This document shows positions 45,428 to 53,940 of a stretch of DNA of 64,000 nucleotides, piece after piece. A model generated the notes under the pieces. That model searched no databases. It was not told the DNA's origin and saw only the letters and a list, made by a program, of their open reading frames with translations. Positions within the stretch are counted from its first letter, which is position 1. Each line of letters begins with the position of its first letter. This stretch comes from an uncultured Lysobacteraceae bacterium (GTDB taxonomy: Bacteria; Pseudomonadota; Gammaproteobacteria; Xanthomonadales; Xanthomonadaceae): assembly GCA_902825775.1 (NCBI GenBank), contig CADECF010000004.1, forward strand, positions 52,265 to 116,264, in the 5' to 3' direction. The position numbers and the translations under genes are program-made.

Positions 45428-45693
45428 CTGTCCGCGCCTCGCCGCAGTGCGCGCAGCCGCGGCCACAGCGCGCGCTTGGCCGCGGAGTCGGCGCGCAGGC
45501 GCTGCGCGGCGGTCAGCAGGAGCTGCAGCTCGGCGTCGCCGGGATCACGACGATCGGCCGCACGCAGCACCGCGCGCTGCAGCGCCGTCATCGCGGCCGG
45601 ATCGAGCGCCGGCGGCGCTTCGCCGCCGCCCAGTCGGTAGAGCGTGTGGCCGAGCGCATCGAGCGCATCGCGTTGGAACGCATCCCAACTCAA
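45424..45693 (-). CDS. Small protein, candidate DNA polymerase III psi subunit (HolD-like)
   Basis: 89 residues, start TTG at 45693, fixed by a TTGA overlap with the pssA stop; end overlaps rimI by ATGA. No strong family is obvious. The N-terminus (RDALDALGHTLYRLGGG) resembles the psi peptide that binds chi in E. coli HolD (LQQLGITQWSLRRPG), and the C-terminus (LRADSAAKRALWPRLRALRR) resembles the HolD ending (LRANPTARAALWQQI). holD precedes rimI in enterics. The middle is Ala/Leu-rich helix. The HolD link is my inference; the existence of the gene is better supported than its function. Confidence 0.6.
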   Translation of the reverse strand: MSWDAFQRDALDALGHTLYRLGGGEAPPALDPAAMTALQRAVLRAADRRDPGDAELQLLLTAAQRLRADSAAKRALWPRLRALRRGADR

Positions 45694-46463
45694 TGCTGCG
45701 GCTCCACCGATGCGAGCCGGCGTCGCTTGAACCAGAACACCGGTCCGGATAGCGCATACAGGCCGGCCGCGACCAGCAGCGTCTTGGGCGGATCGATCCA
45801 CAGCGCGATCAGCACCGCCACCGCGATCAGCAGCGCGAAGAACGGCACCCGATCGGACTTCGGTCCGCTGCCGCTGCCTTTGAAGCTGTTGTAGCGCAGG
45901 CGGCTGACCATCAGCAGCCCGGCGACCACCGATACGGCGATCGCGGCGTAGCGCAGTTCCTCGCCGGTCAGGCCCAGGTCGTGGCAGGTCCAGACGAAAC
46001 TGGCCATCAGCCCGGCCGCCGCCGGGCTGGCCAGACCGATGAACCAGCGCTTGTCGACCTGAGCCACCTGGCTGTTGAAGCGCGCCAGGCGCAGCGCGGC
46101 GCAGGCGGCGTACAGGAAGGCGGCCAGCCAGCCGATCCGGCCGGCGGTCAGCCCGTCGAGCTTCAGCGACGCCAACGCCCAGTGGTACATCACGAGCGCC
46201 GGGGCCATACCGAAGCTGACCAGATCGGCCAGCGAGTCGTACTGCACGCCGAATTCGCTCTGGGTATTGGTCAGGCGCGCTACGCGGCCGTCGATGCCGT
46301 CCAGGATCGCCGCCACGAAGATCGCCACGCAGGCGGCCTCGTAACGGCCCTGCGAGGCGGCGATGATCGCGAAGAAGCCGGCGAACAGGCCGCCGGTGGT
46401 GAACAGGTTCGGCAGCAGGTAGATGCTGCGCGACCGCGGGCGGGGCGGTAAGGATTCGGTCAT
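45690..46463 (-). CDS. pssA: CDP-diacylglycerol--serine O-phosphatidyltransferase
   Basis: Makes phosphatidylserine, precursor of phosphatidylethanolamine. 257 residues, integral membrane (about seven to eight hydrophobic segments). CDP-alcohol phosphotransferase motif DG-x2-AR-x8-G-x3-D-x3-D is present as DGIDGRVARL...FGVQYDSLADLVSFG (about 56-85). I start at ATG 46463 (MTESLPPRPRSRSIYLLPN); upstream frame is open but not conserved. Confidence 0.92.
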   Translation of the reverse strand: MTESLPPRPRSRSIYLLPNLFTTGGLFAGFFAIIAASQGRYEAACVAIFVAAILDGIDGRVARLTNTQSEFGVQYDSLADLVSFGMAPALVMYHWALASLKLDGLTAGRIGWLAAFLYAACAALRLARFNSQVAQVDKRWFIGLASPAAAGLMASFVWTCHDLGLTGEELRYAAIAVSVVAGLLMVSRLRYNSFKGSGSGPKSDRVPFFALLIAVAVLIALWIDPPKTLLVAAGLYALSGPVFWFKRRRLASVEPQH

Positions 46464-46575
46464 AACCAAAGTGTAGCCGCTCGGCCGCGTGCCGAAGCTG
46501 TGACCGACCCGACTTGCGCCCGCCAGGCCGCGGTGCTGCAATCCCCGCCCTATCCGTCCCCCGCAGGAACCCCGC

Positions 46576-46962
46576 ATGCAACGTCTGGCCTTAGGAATGA
46601 TGCTGGCCCTGGCCGCCGGTGCCGTCTCGGCGCAATCGGCCTACCAGTGGAAGGACGCCAACGGCGTCACCCATTACTCCAGCACCCCGCCGCCGAGCGG
46701 CGCCTATCAGACGCGGGCCGTCAGCAATAACGGCGCCAGCATCGCCGCAACCACCGCCGCTGCCGTGCCCGCCGAAGACGCGCAATGCACCACGGCGCGC
46801 GCCAATCTGAAACTGCTGCAGGGCAAGGGCGGCGTTCAGATCGACAGCAACGGCGACGGCAAGCCGGATCGGTCGCTGAGCGACACCGAACGCGCAGACC
46901 AGGCCGCACTGGCCGAAGCCACGCTGAAAGCCAACTGCAGCGCCGCGCCCGCCAAACCCTGA
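46576..46962 (+). CDS. Exported DUF4124-domain protein
   Basis: 128 residues. Signal peptide MQRLALGMMLALAAGAVSAQ, then the short DUF4124 motif AYQWKDANGVTHYSSTPPPSGAYQTR right after cleavage. The rest is Ala-rich with two cysteines (QCTTARANL...LKANCSAA) and an Asp-rich DSNGDGKPDRS stretch. DUF4124 proteins are common periplasmic proteins in Xanthomonads without assigned role. Divergent from pssA; 20 nt before another DUF4124 gene. Confidence 0.85.
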   Translation: MQRLALGMMLALAAGAVSAQSAYQWKDANGVTHYSSTPPPSGAYQTRAVSNNGASIAATTAAAVPAEDAQCTTARANLKLLQGKGGVQIDSNGDGKPDRSLSDTERADQAALAEATLKANCSAAPAKP

Positions 46963-46982
46963 CCGCCGGAGCGCGCTGAGCC

Positions 46983-47258
46983 ATGCGTCTCGCTTGGGCC
47001 CTCCTTGCCGGGCTGGCCGTCGGCATCGGCCTGGCCTGGTGGCTGTCGCGCGATACGCCGGAAGAAGCGGCCCGCAAACAGTCCCGCGCAGAACGCGCGG
47101 CCGCGGCCAATGCCGAGGACGCCAGACCCGTGCTGTACCGATGGGTCGACGCCGACGGCGTCGTGCAACTCACCGACAAGCCGCCGAAAGGCCGCAAGTA
47201 CAAGAAGATCGACATGAACCCGCAGCCGGGCATGAAAGTCGACGGCAGCCGCGAATAG
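46983..47258 (+). CDS. Membrane-anchored DUF4124-domain protein
   Basis: 91 residues. One N-terminal membrane helix (about 4-20), a charged linker, then the DUF4124 pattern VLYRWVDADGVVQLTDKPPKGRKYKKID (about 50-77). Unlike its neighbour it looks uncleaved. Likely co-transcribed with the preceding DUF4124 gene. Confidence 0.82.
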   Translation: MRLAWALLAGLAVGIGLAWWLSRDTPEEAARKQSRAERAAAANAEDARPVLYRWVDADGVVQLTDKPPKGRKYKKIDMNPQPGMKVDGSRE

Positions 47259-47271
47259 ACGCAGGCCAGGA

Positions 47272-47351
47272 CGTAGCCCGGGTAAGCGCAGCGCACCCGG
47301 GAAAACACGCCGCGACGTGGTCCCGGGTGCGCTGCGCTTACCCGGGCTACG
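47272..47351. repeat. REP-E head-to-head pair
   Basis: GTAGCCCGGGTAAGCGCAGC (from 47272) and its inverse (47321-47351), upstream of proS. Same family as at 9332. Confidence 0.87.
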
Positions 47352-47420
47352 CTCTTCCCATTCCAGCGACACGCTTGCTGCATGGCACAATGCCAGGCCC
47401 CGTTCCATGAAGCCGCACCG

Positions 47421-49115
47421 ATGCGCCTGTCGCAATTCCACTTGCACACCACCAAGGAAACCCCGGCCGACGCCGAAATCGTCAGCCATCGGCTGATGCT
47501 GCGCGCCGGCATGCTGCGCAAGCTGGCCGCCGGCCTGTACACGTGGTCGCCGCTGGGCCTGCGCGTGCTGCGCAAGGTCGAGCGCATCGTCCGCGAGGAG
47601 ATGAACCGCGCCGGCGCGGTCGAAGTGCTGATGCCGACCATCCAGCCGCGCGAGCTGTGGGAAGAGACCGGCCGCTGGCAAAAGTTCGGCGGCCAACTGC
47701 TCAAGATCAAGGACCGCAAGGACGCCGAGTACTGCTACGCGCCCACCGCCGAGGAAGTGATCACCGATTTCGCCCGCGGCGAGCTGTCCAGCTACAAGCA
47801 GCTGCCGGTGAACTTCTACCAGGTGCAGACCAAATTCCGCGACGAGATCCGTCCGCGCTTCGGCGTGATGCGCGCGCGCGAATTCCTCATGAAGGACGCG
47901 TACTCGTTCCACCTGACCGACGAGGATCTGGTCCGCGAGTATCAGAACATGCACACGACCTACAGCCGCATCTTCACCCGTCTGGGCCTGAAGTTCCGCG
48001 CGGTGCAGGCCGATTCCGGCGCGATCGGCGGCGACGCCTCGCAGGAATTCCACGTGCTGGCCGACTCGGGCGAAGACGCGATCGCGTTCTCCACCGGCTC
48101 GGATTACGCGGCCAATATCGAGGCCGCGCAGGCCGCCGCGCCGGGCGCGCGTCCCGCAGCGGGCGAAGCGATGCGCAAGGTCGACACGCCGACGCAGAAG
48201 ACCTGCGAGGACGTCGCCGCATTGCTCGGCATCGCGCTGGCGCGCACGGTGAAGTCCGTGGCGGTGATGACGGACGACGGCTTCGTGCTCGCGCTGGTCC
48301 GCGGCGACCATGCCGTCAACGAAATCAAGCTGCGCAAAGTGCCGGGTCTGAGCGACTACCGTTTGGCCACCGAGGCTGAAATCGTCGAATACCTGGGCAG
48401 CGAGCCTGGTTTCCTCGGCCCGATCGGCGCCAAGAAGGCCGTGCGCGTGATCGCGGATCGCGAAGTCGCCGCCATGGCCGATTTCGTGGTCGGCGCCAAC
48501 GAAGCCGACTTCCACACCGCCGGCGTCAACTGGGGCCGCGATTTGCCCGAACCGGAAATCGTGGCGGACATACGTAACGTAGTCGAAGGCGATCGCGCCA
48601 TCGACGGCGGCGAGCTGCGCCTGGCGCGCGGGATCGAGGTGGGGCATGTGTTCCAGCTCGGCCGCAAATACGCCGAAGCGATGAACGCGACCGTGCTCGA
48701 CGAGAACGGCAAGGCGGCCGTGATGTCGATGGGTTGCTACGGCATCGGCGTGAGCCGCATCGTGGCCGCGGCGATCGAGCAGAACTACGACGACGCCGGC
48801 ATCCTCTGGCCCGAGCCGATGGCGCCGTGGCGCGTGGCGGTGTGCGTGATCAATCCGAAGAACGACGCGAATGTCGCTGCCGCCGCGGAAGCGTTGTACG
48901 CCGAATTGAACGGCGCCGGCATCGAAACGGTGCTCGACGACCGCGGCCTGCGCCCCGGCGCGATGTTCGCCGACATCGAACTGATCGGCATCCCGCACCG
49001 CGTAGTGGTGTCCGAGCGCGGCTTGGCGGCGGGTACGTTCGAATATCGCGCGCGCAATGCCGGCGAGTCGGAAAACCTGGATCGCGCGGCGCTATTCGCC
49101 AAGCTAGCCGGCTGA
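47421..49115 (+). CDS. proS: Prolyl-tRNA synthetase (bacterial type with editing domain)
   Basis: Class II aminoacyl-tRNA synthetase. 564 residues. [42 protein letters not shown] is the family N-terminus; motif 2 [25 protein letters not shown]; an insertion (editing) domain at about 225-390 containing [30 protein letters not shown]; motif 3 [17 protein letters not shown] start at ATG 47421 (MRLSQF); the ATG at 47382 adds 13 unconserved residues. Confidence 0.95.
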   Translation: MRLSQFHLHTTKETPADAEIVSHRLMLRAGMLRKLAAGLYTWSPLGLRVLRKVERIVREEMNRAGAVEVLMPTIQPRELWEETGRWQKFGGQLLKIKDRKDAEYCYAPTAEEVITDFARGELSSYKQLPVNFYQVQTKFRDEIRPRFGVMRAREFLMKDAYSFHLTDEDLVREYQNMHTTYSRIFTRLGLKFRAVQADSGAIGGDASQEFHVLADSGEDAIAFSTGSDYAANIEAAQAAAPGARPAAGEAMRKVDTPTQKTCEDVAALLGIALARTVKSVAVMTDDGFVLALVRGDHAVNEIKLRKVPGLSDYRLATEAEIVEYLGSEPGFLGPIGAKKAVRVIADREVAAMADFVVGANEADFHTAGVNWGRDLPEPEIVADIRNVVEGDRAIDGGELRLARGIEVGHVFQLGRKYAEAMNATVLDENGKAAVMSMGCYGIGVSRIVAAAIEQNYDDAGILWPEPMAPWRVAVCVINPKNDANVAAAAEALYAELNGAGIETVLDDRGLRPGAMFADIELIGIPHRVVVSERGLAAGTFEYRARNAGESENLDRAALFAKLAG

Positions 49116-49696
49116 CCATACGCCAAATCGCTCCGCTCTCTGTAGAGCGGAGCTTGCTCCGCTGCCCTTGCTTTCGTAGCTGCGAATTCATTCGCACGCT
49201 TTTCGACGCATTCAAGGGCGTGCGAATGAATTCGCACCTACATTCGTGAAGCGGAGCTTGCTCCACTGCCTTTGCTATGGATTAGCGCCAATCCGCAAAA
49301 GCCACGTCACCCATATACGACGAATCAAAATCTAATACCTGCGTAAGAAGTTCACCTACGACGGAAGCTAGGCCGCCGACGGACCTTGCAGTCGCGACGA
49401 ATCGCACCGCAGTTCAGGCCCTTTCTTTGGTTACTTTCTTTGGGCCAACAAAGAAAGTGACCCGGCGCAGCCGGAAGCGTTTATCCATGGCGCGAGTCGC
49501 GTCGCAGCTACCCATAAGGACGCGAGCCTGGATTACTCGCTTCGCTCGCCCTTCGGGCCATCTGCAGATGTTCGCTTCGGCCTTCGGCCTACGCAGTCCG
49601 GCGTTCGCCGGGATGACGGCTTGAGAGCAAAGAGCAGCGTGGCAAGCCCCGCTCTACAAAGCAGAACGAGTCGGGCTTCGCTCTTCGAGCTGGGCG
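49116..49696. other. Repeat-filled intergenic region
   Basis: 581 bp with no supported gene between convergent proS and the ThrE-type exporter. In order: REP-D arm (49140-49165), REP-F pair (49176-49241), REP-D arm (49248-49270), a unique stretch to about 49410, a REP-I unit (49412-49502), a REP-B/C arm (about 49598-49622) and a REP-D arm (about 49632-49660). The F pair lies between the two D arms. Confidence 0.8.
49412..49502. repeat. REP-I unit, second copy
   Basis: CTTTCTTTGGTTACTTTCTT, then CAACAAAGAAAGTGACCCGG and CGCAGCCGGAAGCG, then CCATGGCGCGAGTCGC: same order as 35137-35235. Confidence 0.8.
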
Positions 49697-50944
49697 TCAG
49701 AGATTGCGACGGGCCGGCACCAGCAGATTGCCGATCAGCAGACCCGCGATCAATGCCAGCAGGATGTTGAGCACCGTCATCATCGCCGCCTGCCCCACAT
49801 CCGGATTCTGCTGCTGGATCAGGCTCAACAGCCCGCGCAAACTCGTGCTGCCCGGCACCAGCATGATGATGCCCGGCACCCGGATCAGCGCACCGGGCCG
49901 CTGGCCCCAGCGCGCGTACGCATTGCCGGCGGCGGTCAACGTCAACGCCGCCAGGAAGATGCCGACCGGACTACCCCAAGCATCGCCCGCGAATCGCGAC
50001 ACCAGATAACCGGTGGCCGCCGCCAGCATCACGATCGGATAATCGCGGCGATGCGCACGGAACAACACCGCGAACGCATACGCCGCCAGCACCAGCGCGC
50101 CGCCTTCCACCCATGCCGGCTGCGGCCGCAGACTGCGCACCGCCGGCTCGATGCCCAGCAACTGCGCTACCGTCAGCGCGATCATCGTGCCGATCGCCAG
50201 CTTGAGGACCGTCATCAGCGCACCGGCGAAACGCGCCGTGCCCGAGACCAAATGCTGGCTGGCCAATTCGTTGACCGCATTGGTCAGCGCCAGACCGGGC
50301 AGCAACACGATCAGCGCCGCAATGATCACCGTGTTCAGATTCAAAGCCCCGACGTAGGCCGCCACCAGGATCGCGATGGCGCTGGCCAGCATCGCCGCGA
50401 TCGCATCGCTGGCCTCCTTCAGCCGTGGCCGCGACTCCGACCATTGCTCCAGCGCACCGATGCACAGACCGGTCAGGCCCGCGGTGGCGATATCCAGCCA
50501 GGGCAGCCGCAACAGACCGGCCACCGCCGCCGCCGCCAGACCGAACGCGAACATCTGCATCGCCCGCCAGCGCGCGCTGGGCAGGCGATCCAGCTTCTGC
50601 AGCGCCGCCTGGCCCCCGGCCAGATCCATGCGTCCGTCCATCACCTCTTCGGCGATGCGGTCGGCCTCGCACAGCTTGTAGAGATCGGTCTGGCCGGGCG
50701 CCAGGCGGATCACGCGGGTCGTGTCGGTATCGCCCGGCGGCCGCGACGGATCGCTGAACGACAGGATCATGCCGGTCGGGTTGGACCACGGCTCGCAATC
50801 CAGCTTCAGCCGGTGCGCGACCGCCACCACGGCGGCTTCGAGGCGTTGCGCGGTGGTGCCGTAGCTGTGCAGCCGGCCGGCCAGATCGACCACGAATTCG
50901 ACGCGCGCCGCGTAGCGCTCGCTGGCGGGAGAAAAGATCGACAC
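49697..50944 (-). CDS. Threonine/serine exporter family protein (ThrE-like)
   Basis: 415 residues from the GTG at 50944, fitting single-chain ThrE proteins. N-terminal cytoplasmic domain with FVVDLAGRLHSYGTTAQRLEAAVVAVAHRLKL (the His-Ser-Tyr-Gly...E pattern seen in ThrE/YjjP), followed by ten hydrophobic segments from about residue 130, including GGALVLAAYAFAVLF and PGIIMLVPGSTSLRGLLSL (YjjB part). Family members export threonine and serine; substrate here not proven. The start is uncertain because no ribosome binding site is clear and the frame stays open to 51223. Confidence 0.8.
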   Translation of the reverse strand: MSIFSPASERYAARVEFVVDLAGRLHSYGTTAQRLEAAVVAVAHRLKLDCEPWSNPTGMILSFSDPSRPPGDTDTTRVIRLAPGQTDLYKLCEADRIAEEVMDGRMDLAGGQAALQKLDRLPSARWRAMQMFAFGLAAAAVAGLLRLPWLDIATAGLTGLCIGALEQWSESRPRLKEASDAIAAMLASAIAILVAAYVGALNLNTVIIAALIVLLPGLALTNAVNELASQHLVSGTARFAGALMTVLKLAIGTMIALTVAQLLGIEPAVRSLRPQPAWVEGGALVLAAYAFAVLFRAHRRDYPIVMLAAATGYLVSRFAGDAWGSPVGIFLAALTLTAAGNAYARWGQRPGALIRVPGIIMLVPGSTSLRGLLSLIQQQNPDVGQAAMMTVLNILLALIAGLLIGNLLVPARRNL

Positions 50945-51059
50945 TAGCGGCCGGTCCGAAAGCGGGAAAGCGACAGGATCGCATGCCCGCGTACAGGGAC
51001 GCAGCCCGACCGGGGGCGGATAGCCGTATTCACGCCGCGCATGGGAAACTCCGCCCGGA

Positions 51060-52181
51060 ATGCCCCACTCCACCGCCAATGAAGCGCCGCAGATCGTCGT
51101 CGACGAAAACGACGCCAGCCGCCTGCGCCTGCGCGGCCGCTGGACGCTGCGCTTCGCCGGCCACGTCGCCGAGGCTTTGCGCGGTGCGCCCGAGGACGCC
51201 AAGTCGCTGGACGCCAGCACCATCGAACGCCTCGACTCGGCCGGCGTGCTGCTGCTGTTGCGCTTCCTGCGCCGCCGCGGGCTGGACTACGACGCGATCA
51301 AGTTCCGCGACGACCATCAGGCCCTGGTCGCCGCCATCGAGGACGTCGCCGACGACCGCCCACGCAAGAAGCGCGACTACGGTTTCGAAGCCGCCCTCGC
51401 CCGCCTGGGCATGGCGGTGCAGGACAACTGGAACGAAATCGTCGCGCTGGTCAGTTTCATGGGCGAGAACCTGGCCAAGATGGTGCGGATGTTCAAGGAG
51501 CCGCGCCGCTTCCGGCTGACCGCGACCGTCTTCCATATGGAACAGGTCGGCCTGGATGCCGTGCCGCTGGTGGTGCTGCTGTCGTTCCTGGTCGGCGCGG
51601 TGATCGCGTTCCTGGGTTCCAACATCCTGGCCGATTTCGGCGCGACCATTTTCGTGGTCGAGCTGGTCAGCATCGCTTTCCTGCGCGAATTCGGCGTGTT
51701 GCTGACCGCGATCATCCTGGCCGGCCGCACCGCCAGCGCGTTCACCGCGCAGATCGGCGCGATGGTCAGCCGCGAAGAAGTCGACGCGATCCGTACGTTG
51801 GGCCTGGACCCCATCGACCTGCTGGTGCTGCCGCGCGTGATCGCGTTGCTGATCATGCTGCCGCTGCTGACCTTCATCGCGATGGTGTCCGGTTTGGCCG
51901 GCGGCCTCACGGTCGGCGCTTTCAGCCTGGACATCCCGCCGCAGGCGTATTTGGCGCGCATGCAGGACACGTTCCAGATGCGGCACATGTGGGTGGGTTT
52001 GTCGAAGGCGCCGATCTTCGCCCTGCTGATCGCTTTGATCGGCTGCCTGGAAGGTCTGCAGGTGCAAGGCACCGCGCAGTCGGTGGGCGAACGCACCACG
52101 TCCAGCGTGGTGCAGACGATTTCGCTGGTGATCGTGCTCGATGCGATCGCCGCGATCTGGTACATGCAGATGGGCTGGTGA
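51060..52181 (+). CDS. MlaE/LinK-type ABC permease with N-terminal STAS-like domain
   Basis: 373 residues. Residues about 8-105 look like a STAS domain (LRLRGRWTLRFAGHVAEAL, KSLDASTIERLDSAGVLLLLRFL), which in E. coli is the separate MlaB protein. From about 145 the MlaE permease follows: GLDAVPLVVLLSFLVGAVIAF, AFLREFGVLLTAIILAGRTASAFTAQIGAMVSREEVDAIRTLGLDP (family signature), ending LDAIAAIWYMQMGW. Moves phospholipids between inner and outer membranes in a complex with the following genes. The stop overlaps the next ATG (TGATG). Confidence 0.9.
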   Translation: MPHSTANEAPQIVVDENDASRLRLRGRWTLRFAGHVAEALRGAPEDAKSLDASTIERLDSAGVLLLLRFLRRRGLDYDAIKFRDDHQALVAAIEDVADDRPRKKRDYGFEAALARLGMAVQDNWNEIVALVSFMGENLAKMVRMFKEPRRFRLTATVFHMEQVGLDAVPLVVLLSFLVGAVIAFLGSNILADFGATIFVVELVSIAFLREFGVLLTAIILAGRTASAFTAQIGAMVSREEVDAIRTLGLDPIDLLVLPRVIALLIMLPLLTFIAMVSGLAGGLTVGAFSLDIPPQAYLARMQDTFQMRHMWVGLSKAPIFALLIALIGCLEGLQVQGTAQSVGERTTSSVVQTISLVIVLDAIAAIWYMQMGW

Positions 52182-53011
52182 TGGCGCATCACGACGACAA
52201 CGACGAACCGATCGTCTCCGTGCGCGGGCTGGTCAACCGCTTCGGCGAGCAGGTCGTGCACGACGGACTGGACCTGGACGTGCGCCGCGGCGAGATCCTC
52301 GGCGTGGTCGGCGGTTCGGGTACCGGCAAGTCGGTGCTGATGCGCTCGATCCTGGCGCTGCGCCGGCCGGACGAAGGGAAAATCGAAGTATTGGGCGTGG
52401 ATGCGCGGTCGGAAGACGCCGCAGACCGCCGTCACATCGAACGCAACACCGGCGTGCTGTTCCAGGACGGCGCGCTGTTCTCGTCGCTGACCGTCGGCGA
52501 GAACGTGCAGGTGCCGCTGAAGGAGTACTACCCGCACATGCCCGACTCGCTGCGCTACGAACTGGCGCTGCTGAAGGTGAAACTGTCGGGCCTGCCGGCC
52601 GATGCGCTGAACAAGCTGCCGTCGCAGCTGTCAGGCGGCATGCGCAAGCGCGCCGGGCTGGCGCGCGCGCTGGCGTTGGACCCGCCGCTGCTGTTCCTGG
52701 ACGAGCCCACCGCCGGCCTGGACCCGATCGGCGCGGCCGCTTTCGACCAACTGATCAAGACGATGCAACAGGCGCTGGGGCTGACCGTGTTCCTGATCAC
52801 ACACGATCTCGACACGCTATACGCTATCTGCGATCGGATCGCGGTATTGGCCGACCGCAAGGTGATCGCCGTGGCGCCGATGGCGGAAGTCGAAAAACTG
52901 GACCACCCCTGGGCCCATGAATATTTCCACGGCCCGCGCGCGCGCGCGGCGCAGGATGCCCGCGAACGCGAAGCCCGCAACGGCGGGCAACCTCAGACAC
53001 AGGCGATGTAA
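52181..53011 (+). CDS. MlaF/LinL-type ABC ATPase
   Basis: 276 residues. Walker A GGSGTGKSVLMRS (about 42-54), Q-loop FQDGALFSSLTV, signature LSGGMRKRAGLARAL (about 147), Walker B LLFLDEPTAGLDP, switch His ITHDLDTL. Highly similar in layout to MlaF. Drives lipid transfer through the permease just upstream. A GTG directly before the ATG is an equally possible start. Confidence 0.92.
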   Translation: MAHHDDNDEPIVSVRGLVNRFGEQVVHDGLDLDVRRGEILGVVGGSGTGKSVLMRSILALRRPDEGKIEVLGVDARSEDAADRRHIERNTGVLFQDGALFSSLTVGENVQVPLKEYYPHMPDSLRYELALLKVKLSGLPADALNKLPSQLSGGMRKRAGLARALALDPPLLFLDEPTAGLDPIGAAAFDQLIKTMQQALGLTVFLITHDLDTLYAICDRIAVLADRKVIAVAPMAEVEKLDHPWAHEYFHGPRARAAQDAREREARNGGQPQTQAM

Positions 53012-53013
53012 CG

Positions 53014-53940
53014 ATGGAAACCAAAGCCAATTACGTGCTGATCGGCGCTTTCACCATCGCGGTGGCGATCTTCGGCCTGCTGTTCGCGCTGTGGGCCGCC
53101 AAATACTCGTCGGAGAAAAGCTTCCGCGAGTACGACGTGATCTTCAACGAACCGGTGACCGGCCTCACCGAAGGCAGCAGCGTGCAGTACAACGGCATCG
53201 CGGTCGGGACAGTGCAGGAACTGCGGCTGGCGCCGAACGATCCGCGTCAGGTGATCGCGCGGCTCAAGCTGCAGGCCGATGCGCCGGTGAAGACCGACAC
53301 CACCGCCAAGCTGTCGATGACCAGCCTGACCGGCAGCCCGATCATCCAGCTCACCGGCGGCGACCCGCGCAGCCCGCCGCTGCGCGAGACGCTGGGCCGC
53401 GAAGTGCCGGTGATCCGCGCCGCGCCATCGGCGCTGCAGAACATCGCCGACACCGCCAACCGATTGGTCGAGCGCTTGGACCAGGTGCTGAGCGAACAGA
53501 ACGTCAAGCGCATCGCCGCGACACTGGAGAACATCGAATCGCTGACCGGCTCGATCGCCGACCAGCGCGAGGATCTGCGCGCACTGATCGTCAACGCGCG
53601 CCAGTCGAGCGAACAATTGTCCAAGACGCTGGCCACCACCGACCGCGCGGTCAACAACGTAGACCGCGAACTGGTGCAGAAGCTGCCGGGCCTGATCGCC
53701 AAGCTCGACAGCACGCTCACACGATTGGATTCGGCCGCCAACGGCGCCAACAACATCCTCAGCGAGAACCGCACGGCCATCAACAGTTTCGCCAGCGACG
53801 GATTGGGCCAGCTCGGTCCGACGTTGGGCGAGCTGCGTTCGTTGATCCGCGATCTGCGCCGGGTCAGCGACCGCCTCGATGCCAACCCCGCGCGTTACCT
53901 GCTCGGCCGCGACGCCCCCAAGGAGTTCGAACCGAAATGA
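53014..53940 (+). CDS. MCE-domain protein (MlaD/LinM-like)
   Basis: 308 residues. One N-terminal membrane helix (about 7-28), MCE domain at about 38-118 (YDVIFNEPVTGLTEGSSVQYNGIAVGTV...TAKLSMTSLTGSPIIQLTGG), then a long helical tail (about 140-295) rich in heptads, longer than E. coli MlaD. It would form the periplasmic hexameric lipid channel. Gap of 2 nt to the ATPase gene. Confidence 0.9.
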   Translation: METKANYVLIGAFTIAVAIFGLLFALWAAKYSSEKSFREYDVIFNEPVTGLTEGSSVQYNGIAVGTVQELRLAPNDPRQVIARLKLQADAPVKTDTTAKLSMTSLTGSPIIQLTGGDPRSPPLRETLGREVPVIRAAPSALQNIADTANRLVERLDQVLSEQNVKRIAATLENIESLTGSIADQREDLRALIVNARQSSEQLSKTLATTDRAVNNVDRELVQKLPGLIAKLDSTLTRLDSAANGANNILSENRTAINSFASDGLGQLGPTLGELRSLIRDLRRVSDRLDANPARYLLGRDAPKEFEPK

